The translations under genes were made by a program, and so were the position numbers. The notes under the pieces were generated by a model that made no database searches, was not told the DNA's origin, and was given only the letters and a program-made list of their open reading frames with translations. DNA of 64,000 nt from Thermoflavimicrobium dichotomicum (GTDB taxonomy: Bacteria > Bacillota > Bacilli > Thermoactinomycetales > Thermoactinomycetaceae), in contig NZ_FORR01000005.1 in assembly GCF_900114055.1 (NCBI RefSeq), forward strand, positions 1 to 64,000, written 5' to 3'. Positions 46,252-54,509 of the stretch are shown here, in pieces; the first letter of the stretch is position 1, and each line of letters opens with the position of its first letter.

Positions 46252-46536
46252 TTAAGACCGGGAAAAGATTTTTTTAAAAAGTTTTTTTGCAAAATAAATC
46301 GGTCCAATAATCAAAAATTTGGGATCAGAGAAAAAGGTTGGCTTTTTACCTTCGAACCAATGCCCGACGAATTGGAAAATCCATCCAACGATAAATAAAA
46401 TGAGGGCTATTTTCCAGTTAAAGAAAACATAGATGAGGGAGAAAATAATCATCGGGATACCAATGAAATGCAACGCTTGATTGACGGGATGCTGGTGATC
46501 CTCACGGTATTTTTCTAATAGTTTGGAAAAATTCAT
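46252..46536 (-). CDS. Mpo1-like (DUF962) membrane protein, 94 aa
   Basis: Small membrane protein with two to three helices. The Mpo1/YGL010w pattern is clear: HPVNQALHFIGIPMI near residue 16, then GWIFQFVGHWFEGKKPTFFSDPKFL. Yeast Mpo1 is an Fe-dependent dioxygenase in 2-hydroxy fatty acid breakdown using conserved His residues; those here (H-x-H type positions and GHWFEGKKP) are retained. Bacterial role unknown. Same strand as the oxidoreductase but with its own AGGAGG site upstream. Confidence 0.85.
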   Translation of the reverse strand: MNFSKLLEKYREDHQHPVNQALHFIGIPMIIFSLIYVFFNWKIALILFIVGWIFQFVGHWFEGKKPTFFSDPKFLIIGPIYFAKKLFKKIFSRS

Positions 46537-46737
46537 AGGCGTTCCTCCTTTTTATTCTATTTTAACAAGTTAGTATTATTCATTCAAATAGATAGGCGGA
46601 TAAACAGTTGGTGACCCCGTTTCTACTATAGTGACTCTTGATAAAAAGAGGATATGAGATTGAAAATTCTAACATTTAATAGCGGGATGAAGATCAGGGT
46701 TTCCTCATTGGTCTATTGATCATATAATACCGAAGTT

Positions 46738-46770
46738 GAAAAACACTCTGCCCATTTTGAGGCAGAGTGC
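46738..46770 (-). terminator. Terminator of the second DUF1657 gene
   Basis: On the minus strand CACTCTGCC and GGCAGAGTG form a 9-bp stem followed by TTTTTC. Confidence 0.75.
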
Positions 46771-46779
46771 TCCCGCTGT

Positions 46780-46983
46780 TTATTCATTGTATTGAGGTTC
46801 TTCGCTCATCACTTGTTGTTCACGTGATTTCAATTGCTGAACGATGCCATCCATTTGTTGTGCCAATTGATTATACATCTGTTTGGCTTGCTGATTATTT
46901 GTGTCCAAAGCAAAGGATTTCAGGTTAGCAACTATGCCTTCTGCGTTTGCAATGGTTTGTTGAATCTTTGTACCGACTGTCAT
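46780..46983 (-). CDS. DUF1657 protein, 67 aa (second copy)
   Basis: Same family as the gene at 25023: TVGTKIQQTIANAEGIVANL, then KSFALDTNNQQAKQMYNQLA and a Gln-rich tail ending SEEPQYNE. Here it stands alone, away from spoVA genes. GGAG lies 14 bases before the ATG. Probably a sporulation gene. Confidence 0.85.
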   Translation of the reverse strand: MTVGTKIQQTIANAEGIVANLKSFALDTNNQQAKQMYNQLAQQMDGIVQQLKSREQQVMSEEPQYNE

Positions 46984-47109
46984 GTGAGAAAGTCACTCCT
47001 TCATATTTTTTACAACGCTTATTTTTGCTAATTGCTGAGTAAAGTATTCATATAAAAAATAGTTATATATGTAAATGGCTTTACACACCGCTTGTAGAAA
47101 AAGACTGAG

Positions 47110-47193
47110 CAACACCATCAGAGGGATGGGTTCCTTTCGGAGTGACTGTGATGGTACAGAAGTCGTCACGGAGGAAGAAACCCATCCCGAAGC
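47110..47193 (+). ncRNA. Conserved structured element, copy B (unknown class)
   Basis: Matches copy A at 10522 in CAACAC.ATCAGAG, GGATGGGTTCCTT, GTGACTGTGATGGTACA, AAGTCGTCAC and CCGAAGC. Here the outer stem GGGATGGGTT / AAACCCATCCC is perfect, while in copy A the adjacent TTCCTT/AAGGAA arm is the strong one; such alternating pairing suggests a folded RNA or a hairpin-type mobile repeat. It lies 151 bases before the GAF gene, in its likely leader. The remainder of 46984-47343 is AT-rich promoter-like sequence. Confidence 0.5.
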
Positions 47194-47343
47194 CCGGGAG
47201 AAACGTATCCATATTTTCAGGATTCTCTCTATTATATTCTTTACACATTTTTTCAGAAAAAGAGTTGATTATATCATAGATAAAAGATATTATGATATTA
47301 TTGCGAACATTCTGCCTCGTATTATAATGAAAGGGGTTATCGG

Positions 47344-48288
47344 ATGGATTTTTCCGGAATCCTGGAGTTTTTTGAACAGTTGGAGGCGAGTGGTGGTTGG
47401 TTTTATGATTTTTTAAGCTATTTTGTGGCTGTGGGACTTGTGTTTCTTTTTATTATTTATTTACTTCGTTTATGGCGTGGAGAAATTAACTGGCTTGGGC
47501 AAAAGATCGAAGATCCAAATATTCCCGAGCTGTCCCTAAAGGAAAGAGAAGAGTTGGAAAGCCAGATTTCCAAACTGATTCAAGAAAATGAATTGCTTCT
47601 GAAACAAGTGAATAAAAAAGACCGAATGATCCAAAAGTTAAATAAGGAAATCAATGAAATTAAAAAGCTATATATAGAGTTGGATGAAAAGTATGCAGAT
47701 GAAACCTATACAATGTCACAGATTATGTATACAGCTGAAGAGGTGGCGGCTGCTCTTGTGGATGAAGAAAATTTTTTGGTAAATAAAGACGATATTTATG
47801 ATAATGTACTGGATTATCTGATCAACACCTTAAGAGATTACCGGGAGAAAAATCCGCGAATTGTCATTCACATTCCACATCCGGAAAAAGAGGATGTACT
47901 TGTTCATTATGCTCATTCCGGTGGTCATTCCCACCGTATTAAGGAATATGAGCCACCTATATATGGAAGCGCGGCGGGAAGAGCCTGGCGAAACAATGAA
48001 GTTTACTATATTCCAGATGTGGAAGATTCACAGGCTGAGTATGATCGAAAAATGAACTCAAGTAAACAATATCGTAGCATATTGTCTGTACCACTAAGTA
48101 TTGGGCAAGATAAATCAACGTGTATAGGGGTTTTGTCTCTAACCGGAAAACCGGTAGATGCATATGAAAAAATTGAGATTGAACGTGTTGTCCTGTTTTC
48201 TAAATTGTTGTATCCACTGATTTTAATGGATATCAATAGGAAAGGAGTTATTCAGGATGGGTTTGGTTCCGAAAAAAGTAAGACATGA
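47344..48288 (+). CDS. Membrane-anchored coiled-coil GAF-domain protein (copy 2)
   Basis: 314-aa paralogue of the protein at 23120 with the same plan: amphipathic start with ASGGWFYDFLSYF, one transmembrane helix (about 22-44), coiled coil (about 70-125), GAF-like domain with GSAAGRAWRNNEVYYIPD and GVLSLTGKPVDAYEKIEIER. Long blocks such as VMYTAEEVA are shared with copy 1. AAAGGGG precedes the ATG. It overlaps the next small gene, as in copy 1. Confidence 0.8.
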   Translation: MDFSGILEFFEQLEASGGWFYDFLSYFVAVGLVFLFIIYLLRLWRGEINWLGQKIEDPNIPELSLKEREELESQISKLIQENELLLKQVNKKDRMIQKLNKEINEIKKLYIELDEKYADETYTMSQIMYTAEEVAAALVDEENFLVNKDDIYDNVLDYLINTLRDYREKNPRIVIHIPHPEKEDVLVHYAHSGGHSHRIKEYEPPIYGSAAGRAWRNNEVYYIPDVEDSQAEYDRKMNSSKQYRSILSVPLSIGQDKSTCIGVLSLTGKPVDAYEKIEIERVVLFSKLLYPLILMDINRKGVIQDGFGSEKSKT

Positions 48289-48421
48289 GTTAAATCGCCT
48301 CTATCGGATGGGAGAGATTACCAAAAAGCAATTGATGGATCAAATGAGAAATGGGTTATTTGATCATGAACGCCTGGCGATGAAGAAGAAATTGGAAAAG
48401 ATATTGGGAAAAGAAGAATGA
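48257..48421 (+). CDS. Small SHOCT-like partner protein (copy 2), 54 aa
   Basis: Reads RHELNRLYRMGEITKKQLMD then QMRNGLFDHERLAMKKKL; paralogue of the product at 24030 with identical GLFDHERLAMK. ATG follows AAAGGAGTTATTCAGG and lies inside the end of the GAF gene. Too short to be noticed by length filters. Confidence 0.8.
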   Translation: MGLVPKKVRHELNRLYRMGEITKKQLMDQMRNGLFDHERLAMKKKLEKILGKEE

Positions 48422-48487
48422 AACAGCGCGCGATGTTTCACTTTGGGACTCAAATGAACAAAAAGATACAAGCTTTTAAACCAGTCT

Positions 48488-48527
48488 TTGCTAGCCGAAT
48501 GAAAAGGTTAGCATTTTTGTTTTTCTT
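48488..48527 (+). terminator. Terminator of the second GAF/small-protein pair
   Basis: TGCTAGCC and GGTTAGCA pair around GAATGAAAA and are followed by TTTTTGTTTTTC. Confidence 0.7.
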
Positions 48528-48596
48528 TTCTTGACCTTTCCGTTACGATAACGATTATTCTGTTTACGTCAAGATAAAAGGTCGGGAGGAAGAAAG

Positions 48597-49211
48597 ATGG
48601 ATCGTGAACAGTTGCAAGCACTCTATGAACAGGAGGAATATTATTGGGGAAAGCAGCCGAATCGTTTGGCTAAAAGAGTGTTTGAGTTTATTTCAAAGGA
48701 TAAAGCAAAGGGGTTAAAGCTGGTAGATTTGGGTGCTGGAGAGGGAAGAGACAGTGTTTATTTTGCTGAGCAGGGACTGGATGTATTGGCAGTCGACATC
48801 TCGTCGGCGGGGTTGATGAAAACGCTACGATTGGCAGAGCAAAAAAACGTGTCGGTGTCTGTACAGGAAGCAGATCTCAACTCTCTGTGTTTGGAAAATT
48901 CGATCGATATTTTGTACTCGATTGGGGCGTTACAATATTTAGTCCCCCATAACCGGTTCAAACAGTTTCAGCACTTCAAGGAACGAACCGTTTCTGGAGG
49001 GTTGCATGTATTATTTGCTTTTATTGAACACCCTGATATAGAGATTGCTCCAGATTGGGGGAGGAATGAATATCTTTATCAAAGGGACGAACTCCAGGAG
49101 TATTACCGAGACTGGAAAGTCCTTGACTGTGATGAATGGATTTTTGATTGTCATTCAAGTGGAATTCCACATCAGCATGCCGCAAATGTCCTTATCGCAA
49201 GAAAACCATAA
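48597..49211 (+). CDS. SAM-dependent methyltransferase (TehB-like)
   Basis: 204-aa class I methyltransferase. KLVDLGAGEGRDSVYFAEQG is SAM motif I (about residues 41-60), followed by DVLAVDISSAG (acidic ribose-binding loop) and SIGALQYL (motif IV region). N-terminal EQEEYYWGKQPNRLAKRVFE is typical of TehB/thiol S-methyltransferase-like proteins. Substrate unknown. GGGAGGAAGA precedes the ATG. Confidence 0.85.
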   Translation: MDREQLQALYEQEEYYWGKQPNRLAKRVFEFISKDKAKGLKLVDLGAGEGRDSVYFAEQGLDVLAVDISSAGLMKTLRLAEQKNVSVSVQEADLNSLCLENSIDILYSIGALQYLVPHNRFKQFQHFKERTVSGGLHVLFAFIEHPDIEIAPDWGRNEYLYQRDELQEYYRDWKVLDCDEWIFDCHSSGIPHQHAANVLIARKP

Positions 49212-49217
49212 ATGATT

Positions 49218-49253
49218 ACCCGGCGACGAGCTGGGTCTTTTATTTATTTTTGG
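49218..49253. terminator. Convergent terminator after the methyltransferase gene
   Basis: ACCCGGC and GCTGGGT pair around GACGA, followed by CTTTTATTTATTTTTGG on the plus strand; it overlaps the 3' end of the convergent regulator gene. Confidence 0.6.
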
Positions 49254-49851
49254 AGAAGAGTAATGTCTGATTTGCCATGGATCCATGATAGGCAATGACA
49301 AAGTGTAAAATCGCAGGATGAGAAGTAGGATTGATATACTTATGATGGCAATCAGCATAAAAACGAATGGAATCATGTTCGTCTAGCTCATATCTTTTTC
49401 CTTCCAGTTCAATAACGAGTTTTCCTGTCATTACGGTAACCATTTCAATCACACCTGCAGGATGTGCTTCGGATTGATATTCGCCATAAGGTTTTAGATA
49501 ACCACGATACAATTCAAAGGAATTGGGTGGATGGGTAAATAAAGGCTCAACCACAAATGCCTGATCCTGGCTGGTCAACTTCAAACCTTCATTCTTCCTG
49601 GCGATGGCTACATCATTTTCGACTGCTAATAATGAAGTAATCGGAATAGACAAACCATGAGCAATTTTCCATAGGACAGATAAAGTAGGATTGGCTTCTC
49701 CTCGCTCGATTTGTCCCAATGTTGGCTTGCTAATCTGAATCTGTTTTGCGAGCGCTTCCATACTCAATCCCCGGTTGATTCGGATCTGACGTAACTTTTC
49801 CCCAATCTTTTTTCCCAATGCTTTATCTTCAAACGGATGATACGAATTCAC
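49240..49851 (-). CDS. XRE-family regulator with C-terminal cupin
   Basis: 203 aa. Residues about 18-72 are an XRE/Cro helix-turn-helix (GEKLRQIRINRGLSMEALAK, IQISKPTLGQIERGEANPT). Residues about 120-195 are a small cupin barrel (PAGVIEMVTVMTGKLVIELE). GTG start chosen from AGGGGAGATCAG upstream. It is divergent from azlC by about 120 bases; XRE-cupin regulators commonly sit beside azlCD and likely control it in response to a ligand bound by the cupin. Confidence 0.88.
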   Translation of the reverse strand: MNSYHPFEDKALGKKIGEKLRQIRINRGLSMEALAKQIQISKPTLGQIERGEANPTLSVLWKIAHGLSIPITSLLAVENDVAIARKNEGLKLTSQDQAFVVEPLFTHPPNSFELYRGYLKPYGEYQSEAHPAGVIEMVTVMTGKLVIELEGKRYELDEHDSIRFYADCHHKYINPTSHPAILHFVIAYHGSMANQTLLFSKNK

Positions 49852-49970
49852 CTGATCTCCCCTCTTTCGATTCAATCCATGGTTGTATTTTGTTTGGATT
49901 GTACATTATAATTATCCAAAAGTAAATTTTAATATACATTTGAACATTTGATGAATGGAGCTGAAGAAAC

Positions 49971-50681
49971 ATGAGTAGTCATGCGCAGGAAGCCATTCAG
50001 TCCAAAAAACACGAATTTTCAAAAGGGATGATGGCTGCGATGCCATTAGTCATTGGTTACCTGCCCATTGCGGTTGCTTTTGGTGTGATGGCACAACAAA
50101 TGGGACTTTCAGTATGGCAAGCCGTATGTATGTCTGCTTTGGTATATGCTGGAGCCAGTCAATTTATGGCCATTGGCATGATTGCAGCTGGAACAGGCAT
50201 GATTGAGATTGTCTTCGCTACTTTTGTACTGAATTTTAGACATTTTGTAATGGGACTGTCACTGATGAATCGTTTGAAAGACTTTTCAACGAAATGGAAA
50301 ATCGTTATTTCATCTGGCATTACGGACGAAACTTTTGCAGTCGCTTCGTTAACCAAGGGTCAAATGCATCCGTTTTATATTGCTGGACTTGTTTCTACTG
50401 CTTATTTCACATGGGTATTGGGTACATTGTGCGGAGGTCTTTTGGCAAATATGATTCCTCCAAGCATTAGTACCAGTATGTCGATTGCTTTGTATGCCAT
50501 GTTTATTGGTCTGTTGGTACCGGCGATCCGTGGCAAATGGAAATTGGGGATGATTGCCGTCATCAGTATGGGATTGAACAGCCTGTTCAGCCTGTTTTTA
50601 AGTAGTGGCTGGTCCATTATTCTGGCAACCATCATTGGCAGCTCCATCGGTATTTTCTTTGGTCAGGAGGAGGAAAAATGA
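49971..50681 (+). CDS. azlC: Branched-chain amino acid exporter large subunit
   Basis: 236-aa inner-membrane protein with about five to six helices. AzlC family motifs are FGVMAQQMGLSVWQAVCMSALVY-like (split here at FGVMAQQMG and VYAGASQFMAIGM) and NFRHFVMGLSL. AzlC pairs with AzlD to export leucine-type or other amino acids. The stop overlaps azlD (ATGATGA). Confidence 0.93.
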   Translation: MSSHAQEAIQSKKHEFSKGMMAAMPLVIGYLPIAVAFGVMAQQMGLSVWQAVCMSALVYAGASQFMAIGMIAAGTGMIEIVFATFVLNFRHFVMGLSLMNRLKDFSTKWKIVISSGITDETFAVASLTKGQMHPFYIAGLVSTAYFTWVLGTLCGGLLANMIPPSISTSMSIALYAMFIGLLVPAIRGKWKLGMIAVISMGLNSLFSLFLSSGWSIILATIIGSSIGIFFGQEEEK

Positions 50682-50986
50682 TGAATGATCTCATTTGGGT
50701 CATTATCGGGATGTCCCTTGTAACGTTGATTCCCCGCTGGTTACCCATCTGGATTGTGGGACGAGTCAGTTTGCCACGTTGGGCAAATCAATGGTTGAAT
50801 CACATTCCGTATGCGGCGTTAGGTGCTTTGATTTTTCCAGGGATTTTGTCGATTGAACAAGGGAAACCTTTAATTGGCTTGCTTGGAGGCTTGATAGCTG
50901 GCTGTCTTGCCTTTTTTCGTTTACACATCATGTATGTCATATTTGGTGCGATACTTACAGTGTTCATCGCCAAAAACTTTTTATAG
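50678..50986 (+). CDS. azlD: Branched-chain amino acid exporter small subunit
   Basis: 102-aa membrane protein with about four helices; LIPRWLPIWIVGR and HIPYAALGALIFPGIL are family motifs. Two adjacent ATG codons after CAGGAGGAGG are possible. Its last about 40 bases are duplicated at 55044, marking the edge of an insertion. Confidence 0.92.
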   Translation: MMNDLIWVIIGMSLVTLIPRWLPIWIVGRVSLPRWANQWLNHIPYAALGALIFPGILSIEQGKPLIGLLGGLIAGCLAFFRLHIMYVIFGAILTVFIAKNFL

Positions 50987-51083
50987 AGAATCAACTGGGA
51001 TTATCATATACTAAATACGTTGAATGATAAAGATTAATAATCATATAGCGAATGATAGACCTGATTATGCTTGATGGGAAAAG
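50946..51083 (+). repeat. Direct repeat of the azlD-dhaK junction, left copy (138 bp)
   Basis: Runs from GTGCGATACTTACAG inside azlD to CTTGATGGGAAAAG. The same sequence recurs at 55044-55199 with a few substitutions and an 18-base difference. In the right copy the end leads directly into dhaK's ribosome site, so the unit joins the end of azlD to the start of dhaK. Confidence 0.88.
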
Positions 51084-51500
51084 TCTGGAAGTACGATAAA
51101 GCCACGTCTACAAGTAGCATAATAGCTGGGCAACTCTTAACTATGGCTCCAATTCGCAGACTATTTTGCAAGAATGTTCGCGTATGATTAATGCTGGCGT
51201 CGGGGATTATTTTATGGTCAAGCGTCAATGTCACTTCGTAAACTTGTGATATTAAAGCTGACCATTAAAATCCCCGGTGTTTACTTGTAGAATATCGGCG
51301 ATTTTAAGGGATTATAGAGACTATTCGCAAAACAAAATTCATAAACCGACGAGTAGGCGCATAGGCGCTTTGTCAATAACACTTGGTGATGGAAATCATC
51401 TTTTCCAATATTTTTATCGATAATCACCAAATCAGTCTAGACGAATATCCTATTATAAAATGTTGGGCATAGGTTGTACCTAAGGATGGTGGGAAACGGT
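51084..51500. other. Gene-free stretch at the left of the inserted segment
   Basis: No supported gene. Short palindromes are present (GCGCATAGGCGC near 51357; GGTGAT.GAAATCATC and GATAATCACC near 51390-51428), and a minus-strand open frame to 51234 is unlike any protein I know. The last 30 bases hold the ribosome site of the first GerP-like gene. Confidence 0.4.
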
Positions 51501-51746
51501 ATGCCAGCTACAATTATTTTTAACCAAATCAATGTCAACTCCGTCGAATTTAACTCTGCTGTTACAACGGGTCAGAATAATCAGTCAGATTGGTCAACGA
51601 CAGGGAAAAGCCTATTTGGACAAGGGATTAATGTTGGGGTTGTTTTCACTGCCAGCAACTTGAATATCATTAATGATCAAGATGTGATTGACACAAAAAT
51701 CTCTCAACCAGAGTTGAACAATCCTCAACCGAATGTTCAGATATAG
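51501..51746 (+). CDS. GerPA/GerPF-like spore protein 1, 81 aa
   Basis: Small protein of the GerPA/GerPF family, whose members sit in the spore coat and help germinants pass. MPATIIFNQINVNSVEFNSA and SDWSTTGKSLFGQGINVG followed by INDQDVIDT match the family plan (MPA..., N.S..., DVxDxD ending). ATG after GGTGGG; nine extra codons upstream lack a ribosome site. First of at least four related genes here. Confidence 0.75.
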   Translation: MPATIIFNQINVNSVEFNSAVTTGQNNQSDWSTTGKSLFGQGINVGVVFTASNLNIINDQDVIDTKISQPELNNPQPNVQI

Positions 51747-51755
51747 AGGTGCCTA

Positions 51756-52058
51756 ATGGGTAATACAAAAATGGTTCATATCCAGTTTAATCAGATCCAT
51801 GTACATTTGATTTCGAATTGTTCAGGGATTTTTGTCGGTTCCAATACACAGATGAATTGGAGTTCGCGCGAAAAAACAAATTCAGGTAGTGGGGTTATTT
51901 GCGGGGACGAAATTTCTGTACTTCACAATATCCATGTTGTTTATGATCATGATCTCTACGATATGCTTAATATAAAAAATGAAAACAATAACAAAGGGAA
52001 TGAATCGCCGGCAACAGATGAGAAAATTCCTCCAGAGAAGGTGACGCTTATGTTTTGA
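51756..52058 (+). CDS. GerPA/GerPF-like spore protein 2, 100 aa
   Basis: Divergent relative of the preceding protein: VHIQFNQIHVHLISNCSGIF, then GSNTQMNWSSREK, GSGVICGDEISVLHNIHVVY and DHDLYDM. A polar tail of about 35 residues follows the conserved core. GAGGTG lies 4 bases before the ATG, 9 bases after the first gene, so the two form an operon. Confidence 0.65.
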   Translation: MGNTKMVHIQFNQIHVHLISNCSGIFVGSNTQMNWSSREKTNSGSGVICGDEISVLHNIHVVYDHDLYDMLNIKNENNNKGNESPATDEKIPPEKVTLMF

Positions 52059-52073
52059 ACTCCACACAAGCGA

Positions 52074-52385
52074 TCATACCGTACTGGAGGAACTCATCTC
52101 TTTATCATCTAGATCGTGATGGTCTTTCAAGCGAGAAAGGATCATCTCTTTTAACCAGTCAGGCACTTCATCTTCATCATCTAAGTTTATCATATCAATG
52201 GCATCTTTATCATCTAATAATGTGCGTAAATTGTCTCCGGTAATGGTTCCAAAACCTTGGTTATGTTTTTTATAGCTTTCAAAATGAGTGGGCCAGTTGT
52301 TTCCCATGTTTAAACAAGAAGCACCTTCGATCGTTCTAATTCGAATGGTGCCAATAACAAAATTGGGGGAGAAAACAGATGACAT
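52074..52385 (-). CDS. GerPA/GerPF-like spore protein 3, 103 aa
   Basis: Opposite-strand member: FVIGTIRIRTIEGASCLNMG, NNWPTHFESYKKHNQGFG, TITGDNLRTLLDDKDAIDM align with protein 2 over the core (GN/S..., GxG..xGD, D.D..DM). The C-terminal 45 residues are acidic. GGAGGGATAAG precedes the ATG. Two decayed relatives lie upstream on the same strand. Confidence 0.65.
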   Translation of the reverse strand: MSSVFSPNFVIGTIRIRTIEGASCLNMGNNWPTHFESYKKHNQGFGTITGDNLRTLLDDKDAIDMINLDDEDEVPDWLKEMILSRLKDHHDLDDKEMSSSSTV

Positions 52386-52472
52386 CTTATCCCTCCCTCT
52401 GTTAATTGTTCATTGAAACGGAAAAGCCAGAACGACTTTTTTTCATGGTAAATCCTTCAGTCTGTTGATTTT

Positions 52473-52617
52473 TTAACTCATTTTGCTTCTGAATTTTATG
52501 AGTTCCTTGTTTTTTTCTTGTGTTGTCAGATTTTTCTTCATTATTTTTTTGCTATCTCTAGGTGAAGCACCAAAATTATTTCCCAAATTCAGTGCACCAC
52601 TGAGCTCTTCAATATCC
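52473..52617 (-). pseudogene. GerPA/GerPF-like remnant
   Basis: Frame reads DIEELSGALNLGNNFGASPR then DSKKIMKK, which fits the GerPF core (SGG.VNFGD.F..SPK..SK). It has no start and loses similarity after that, ending in TAA. It overlaps the end of the next remnant. Confidence 0.6.
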
Positions 52618-52822
52618 AATGAATTCTGTTTTGATTCCTTCGATCATATCCAATACATCTGTATCGATCACGATGCCGCTATTATGTATAAACTGAACTT
52701 GGTCACCATTCATTTGTTTTCTGTTTGGAAACGAATCGATACAGGACATTATCACCTGAAAATACGCCGGATGAACTGGTAATGGTGTTGATAATTAACT
52801 CTTTATACCGAATTTGAACCAT
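52609..52822 (-). pseudogene. GerPA/GerPF-like gene with frameshift
   Basis: ATG with GGAAGTGATTGAT upstream. MVQIRYKELIINTITSSSGV and FSGDNVLYRFVSKQKTNEW stop at TGA; one frame over, the protein continues NGDQVQFIHNSGIVIDTDVL then DM, matching the other members' GD and DxxDM motifs. One indel near 52705 separates the halves. Confidence 0.65.
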
Positions 52823-52877
52823 ATCAATCACTTCCAATCGAAATATCTGTCTTAGGTTCATAAAAGGAGTGAGCAAG

Positions 52878-53089
52878 ATGAATAACCTTTGGGATCATTT
52901 AAATCAATTGAGACAACTCACATATTAGATAAATTGAAGAATCAAAGTTTTTTCCAGATGAATGAAATGGATTTACAAAAATATATTCAACAAGTCATGC
53001 AACAATCACTACCCTTTGCAAGCAAATTGGAAGAAATACCTTTTATGAGAAGTGATGGAAAGCTACCCTATAATACGGTCGCTCCTTGA
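52878..53089 (+). pseudogene. Possible frameshifted N-terminal part of an Hsp20-type spore protein
   Basis: AAAGGAG precedes ATG at 52878, reading MNNLWDHLNQLRQLTY and stop. A shifted frame then continues ILDKLKNQSFFQMNEMDLQK and YIQQVMQQSLPF to a stop at 53089. The W..L...-(E/D)-xxKY(I/V)QxV pattern recalls the N-terminus of spore-former Hsp20-like proteins, such as the one at 54510, but the crystallin domain is absent. Low confidence in identity. Confidence 0.4.
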
Positions 53090-53118
53090 TCGTATGGACT
53101 CATTTTCCACTATCGCTT

Positions 53119-54300
53119 TCATCTTTGCTTGCATTTGACGACTGGCCATTTCTCCTTTCGCAGTACGTTTATCAGCTCTGGTCCTACATGCAAGTTGTCC
53201 TCTACCAGCTCCCGAGGAGTCAGCGCCATCCACTGGTTCAGTGAGACGTCGGCAAACCGGTCACTCTTGAACATTTCCAGAAACCACAGGCTTTGATCGC
53301 CGGTGTTCTGGATGTAGTGCCCGAAGGCGAACGGTACGTATCCTACATCACCAGCCCGGTAATTGAAAGTTCGGGCCACGCCATTCGCCGCGAACACCGT
53401 CATGCGCGCCGTACCCGCAAGGTAATACTGCCACTCGTCGTTATTCGGATGCCAATGCATTTCCCTCATGCCGCCCGGCTTGACTTCTACCAGCGCCGCC
53501 GCAATTGTGGTCGAAATGGGGAAGTTGGTGGAATCGACGATGCGCACTGTCCCGCCCGGTGTTATGATCGGCTCCTGTGCAAGCAGCCGGTGTGTGAAGC
53601 TCTTTGGCACAGTACCGTAAGGACTCGATACCTCCTGGCTTTCCAGCGGGCCTGGCACCTCTGCTTGGAAAATGTATCGCTGTTTCGTCGGGATGTGGGC
53701 AAAGGCTCTTTCCGGTACGCAAAAATTTGCCGCCAGCACATCCTTCGGTGTGTGCGCGAACCAATCGGAGATGGAGAGGGTGTTGAGATCGGAAAAGCTG
53801 CCGTCATCGAAGACGAGCAAAAACTCGCAGCCTTCATCCAGCCCTTGAATCGAGTGTGGAATTCCAGGGGGAAAGTACCACACATCGCCCCTGCCAACAT
53901 CGGCAATGAAGTTCCGCCCGTCCTGGTCGACTGCAGTGATCCGTGCGCGGCCCCAAAGCATGTAGGCCCATTCCGCTTGCTGATGCCAATGTAACTCACG
54001 CACACCGCCCGGCGTCAGATACATGTTCACCGCTGCTAGCGTTGTTGCGATCGGCAGCTGTCTAACTGTCACTTCCCGCGACCAGCCGCCGTGATTTAAC
54101 TGCATATGGGTGTCGGAGAAAGAGAACTTCAAGTTAGGGATCGATCCGGCGTCGGTGGCCGGTGGAACTAGCATGTCAGGGTTCTCAAGATCGCGCATCA
54201 CGTCCCGCGGACCGAGATCGATCCCACCGGCACCATCATCCCTTATAGGCTGTGGTACAGGTACATAATCGGAAGGGCAATTCTTAGGTCGTCTTTCCAT
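53119..54300 (-). CDS. Oxalate decarboxylase, bicupin
   Basis: 393-aa Mn enzyme of the OxdC/OxdD family converting oxalate to formate and CO2. Both cupin sites are complete: HWHQQAEW with a later PPGIPH in the N-terminal half, HWHPNNDEW with FAFGHYIQN and the conserved FLEMF Glu in the C-terminal half. The lid that in B. subtilis OxdC reads SENST reads SDLNT here, so the lid Glu is Asp. Base composition is clearly richer in G+C than all neighbours, with G/C-ending codons, pointing to acquisition; the ribosome site AAAGGAG is normal. No signal peptide; OxdD of B. subtilis is a spore coat protein, which fits the neighbours. Confidence 0.92.
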   Translation of the reverse strand: MERRPKNCPSDYVPVPQPIRDDGAGGIDLGPRDVMRDLENPDMLVPPATDAGSIPNLKFSFSDTHMQLNHGGWSREVTVRQLPIATTLAAVNMYLTPGGVRELHWHQQAEWAYMLWGRARITAVDQDGRNFIADVGRGDVWYFPPGIPHSIQGLDEGCEFLLVFDDGSFSDLNTLSISDWFAHTPKDVLAANFCVPERAFAHIPTKQRYIFQAEVPGPLESQEVSSPYGTVPKSFTHRLLAQEPIITPGGTVRIVDSTNFPISTTIAAALVEVKPGGMREMHWHPNNDEWQYYLAGTARMTVFAANGVARTFNYRAGDVGYVPFAFGHYIQNTGDQSLWFLEMFKSDRFADVSLNQWMALTPRELVEDNLHVGPELINVLRKEKWPVVKCKQR

Positions 54301-54509
54301 GAAAACTTTCTCCTTTCATCTATAAATAACAGTCGATGTATTCACAAATTCGCACGTATGTCGGTTGTACATCCCGTCAGAAGTCCATTCTTCTATGGCG
54401 GATCCGTTGCCTTTCAGTTGAGGGTTTTGGGAGCAGTGGATCAAAAATATGGCAATAAAAAAGGAACAGTGATCTTGCCATCCCTGTTTTTAGTGGTTGA
54501 CAAAGTTTA

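Noticed and set aside
47075-47416. Plus-strand 113-aa open reading frame before the GAF gene
   Set aside because: It runs through the structured element and into the GAF gene in another frame, with no ribosome site or family similarity.
51034-51234. Minus-strand 66-aa frame at the left edge of the inserted segment
   Set aside because: No ribosome site, no recognisable domain, and part of it runs into the duplicated junction sequence.
52483-52782. Plus-strand 99-aa open reading frame
   Set aside because: It is the shadow of two GerP-like remnants on the minus strand, which carry recognisable motifs.
53293-53994. 233-aa plus-strand frame inside the oxalate decarboxylase gene
   Set aside because: High G+C content removes stops from the opposite strand; the bicupin on the minus strand is unambiguous.
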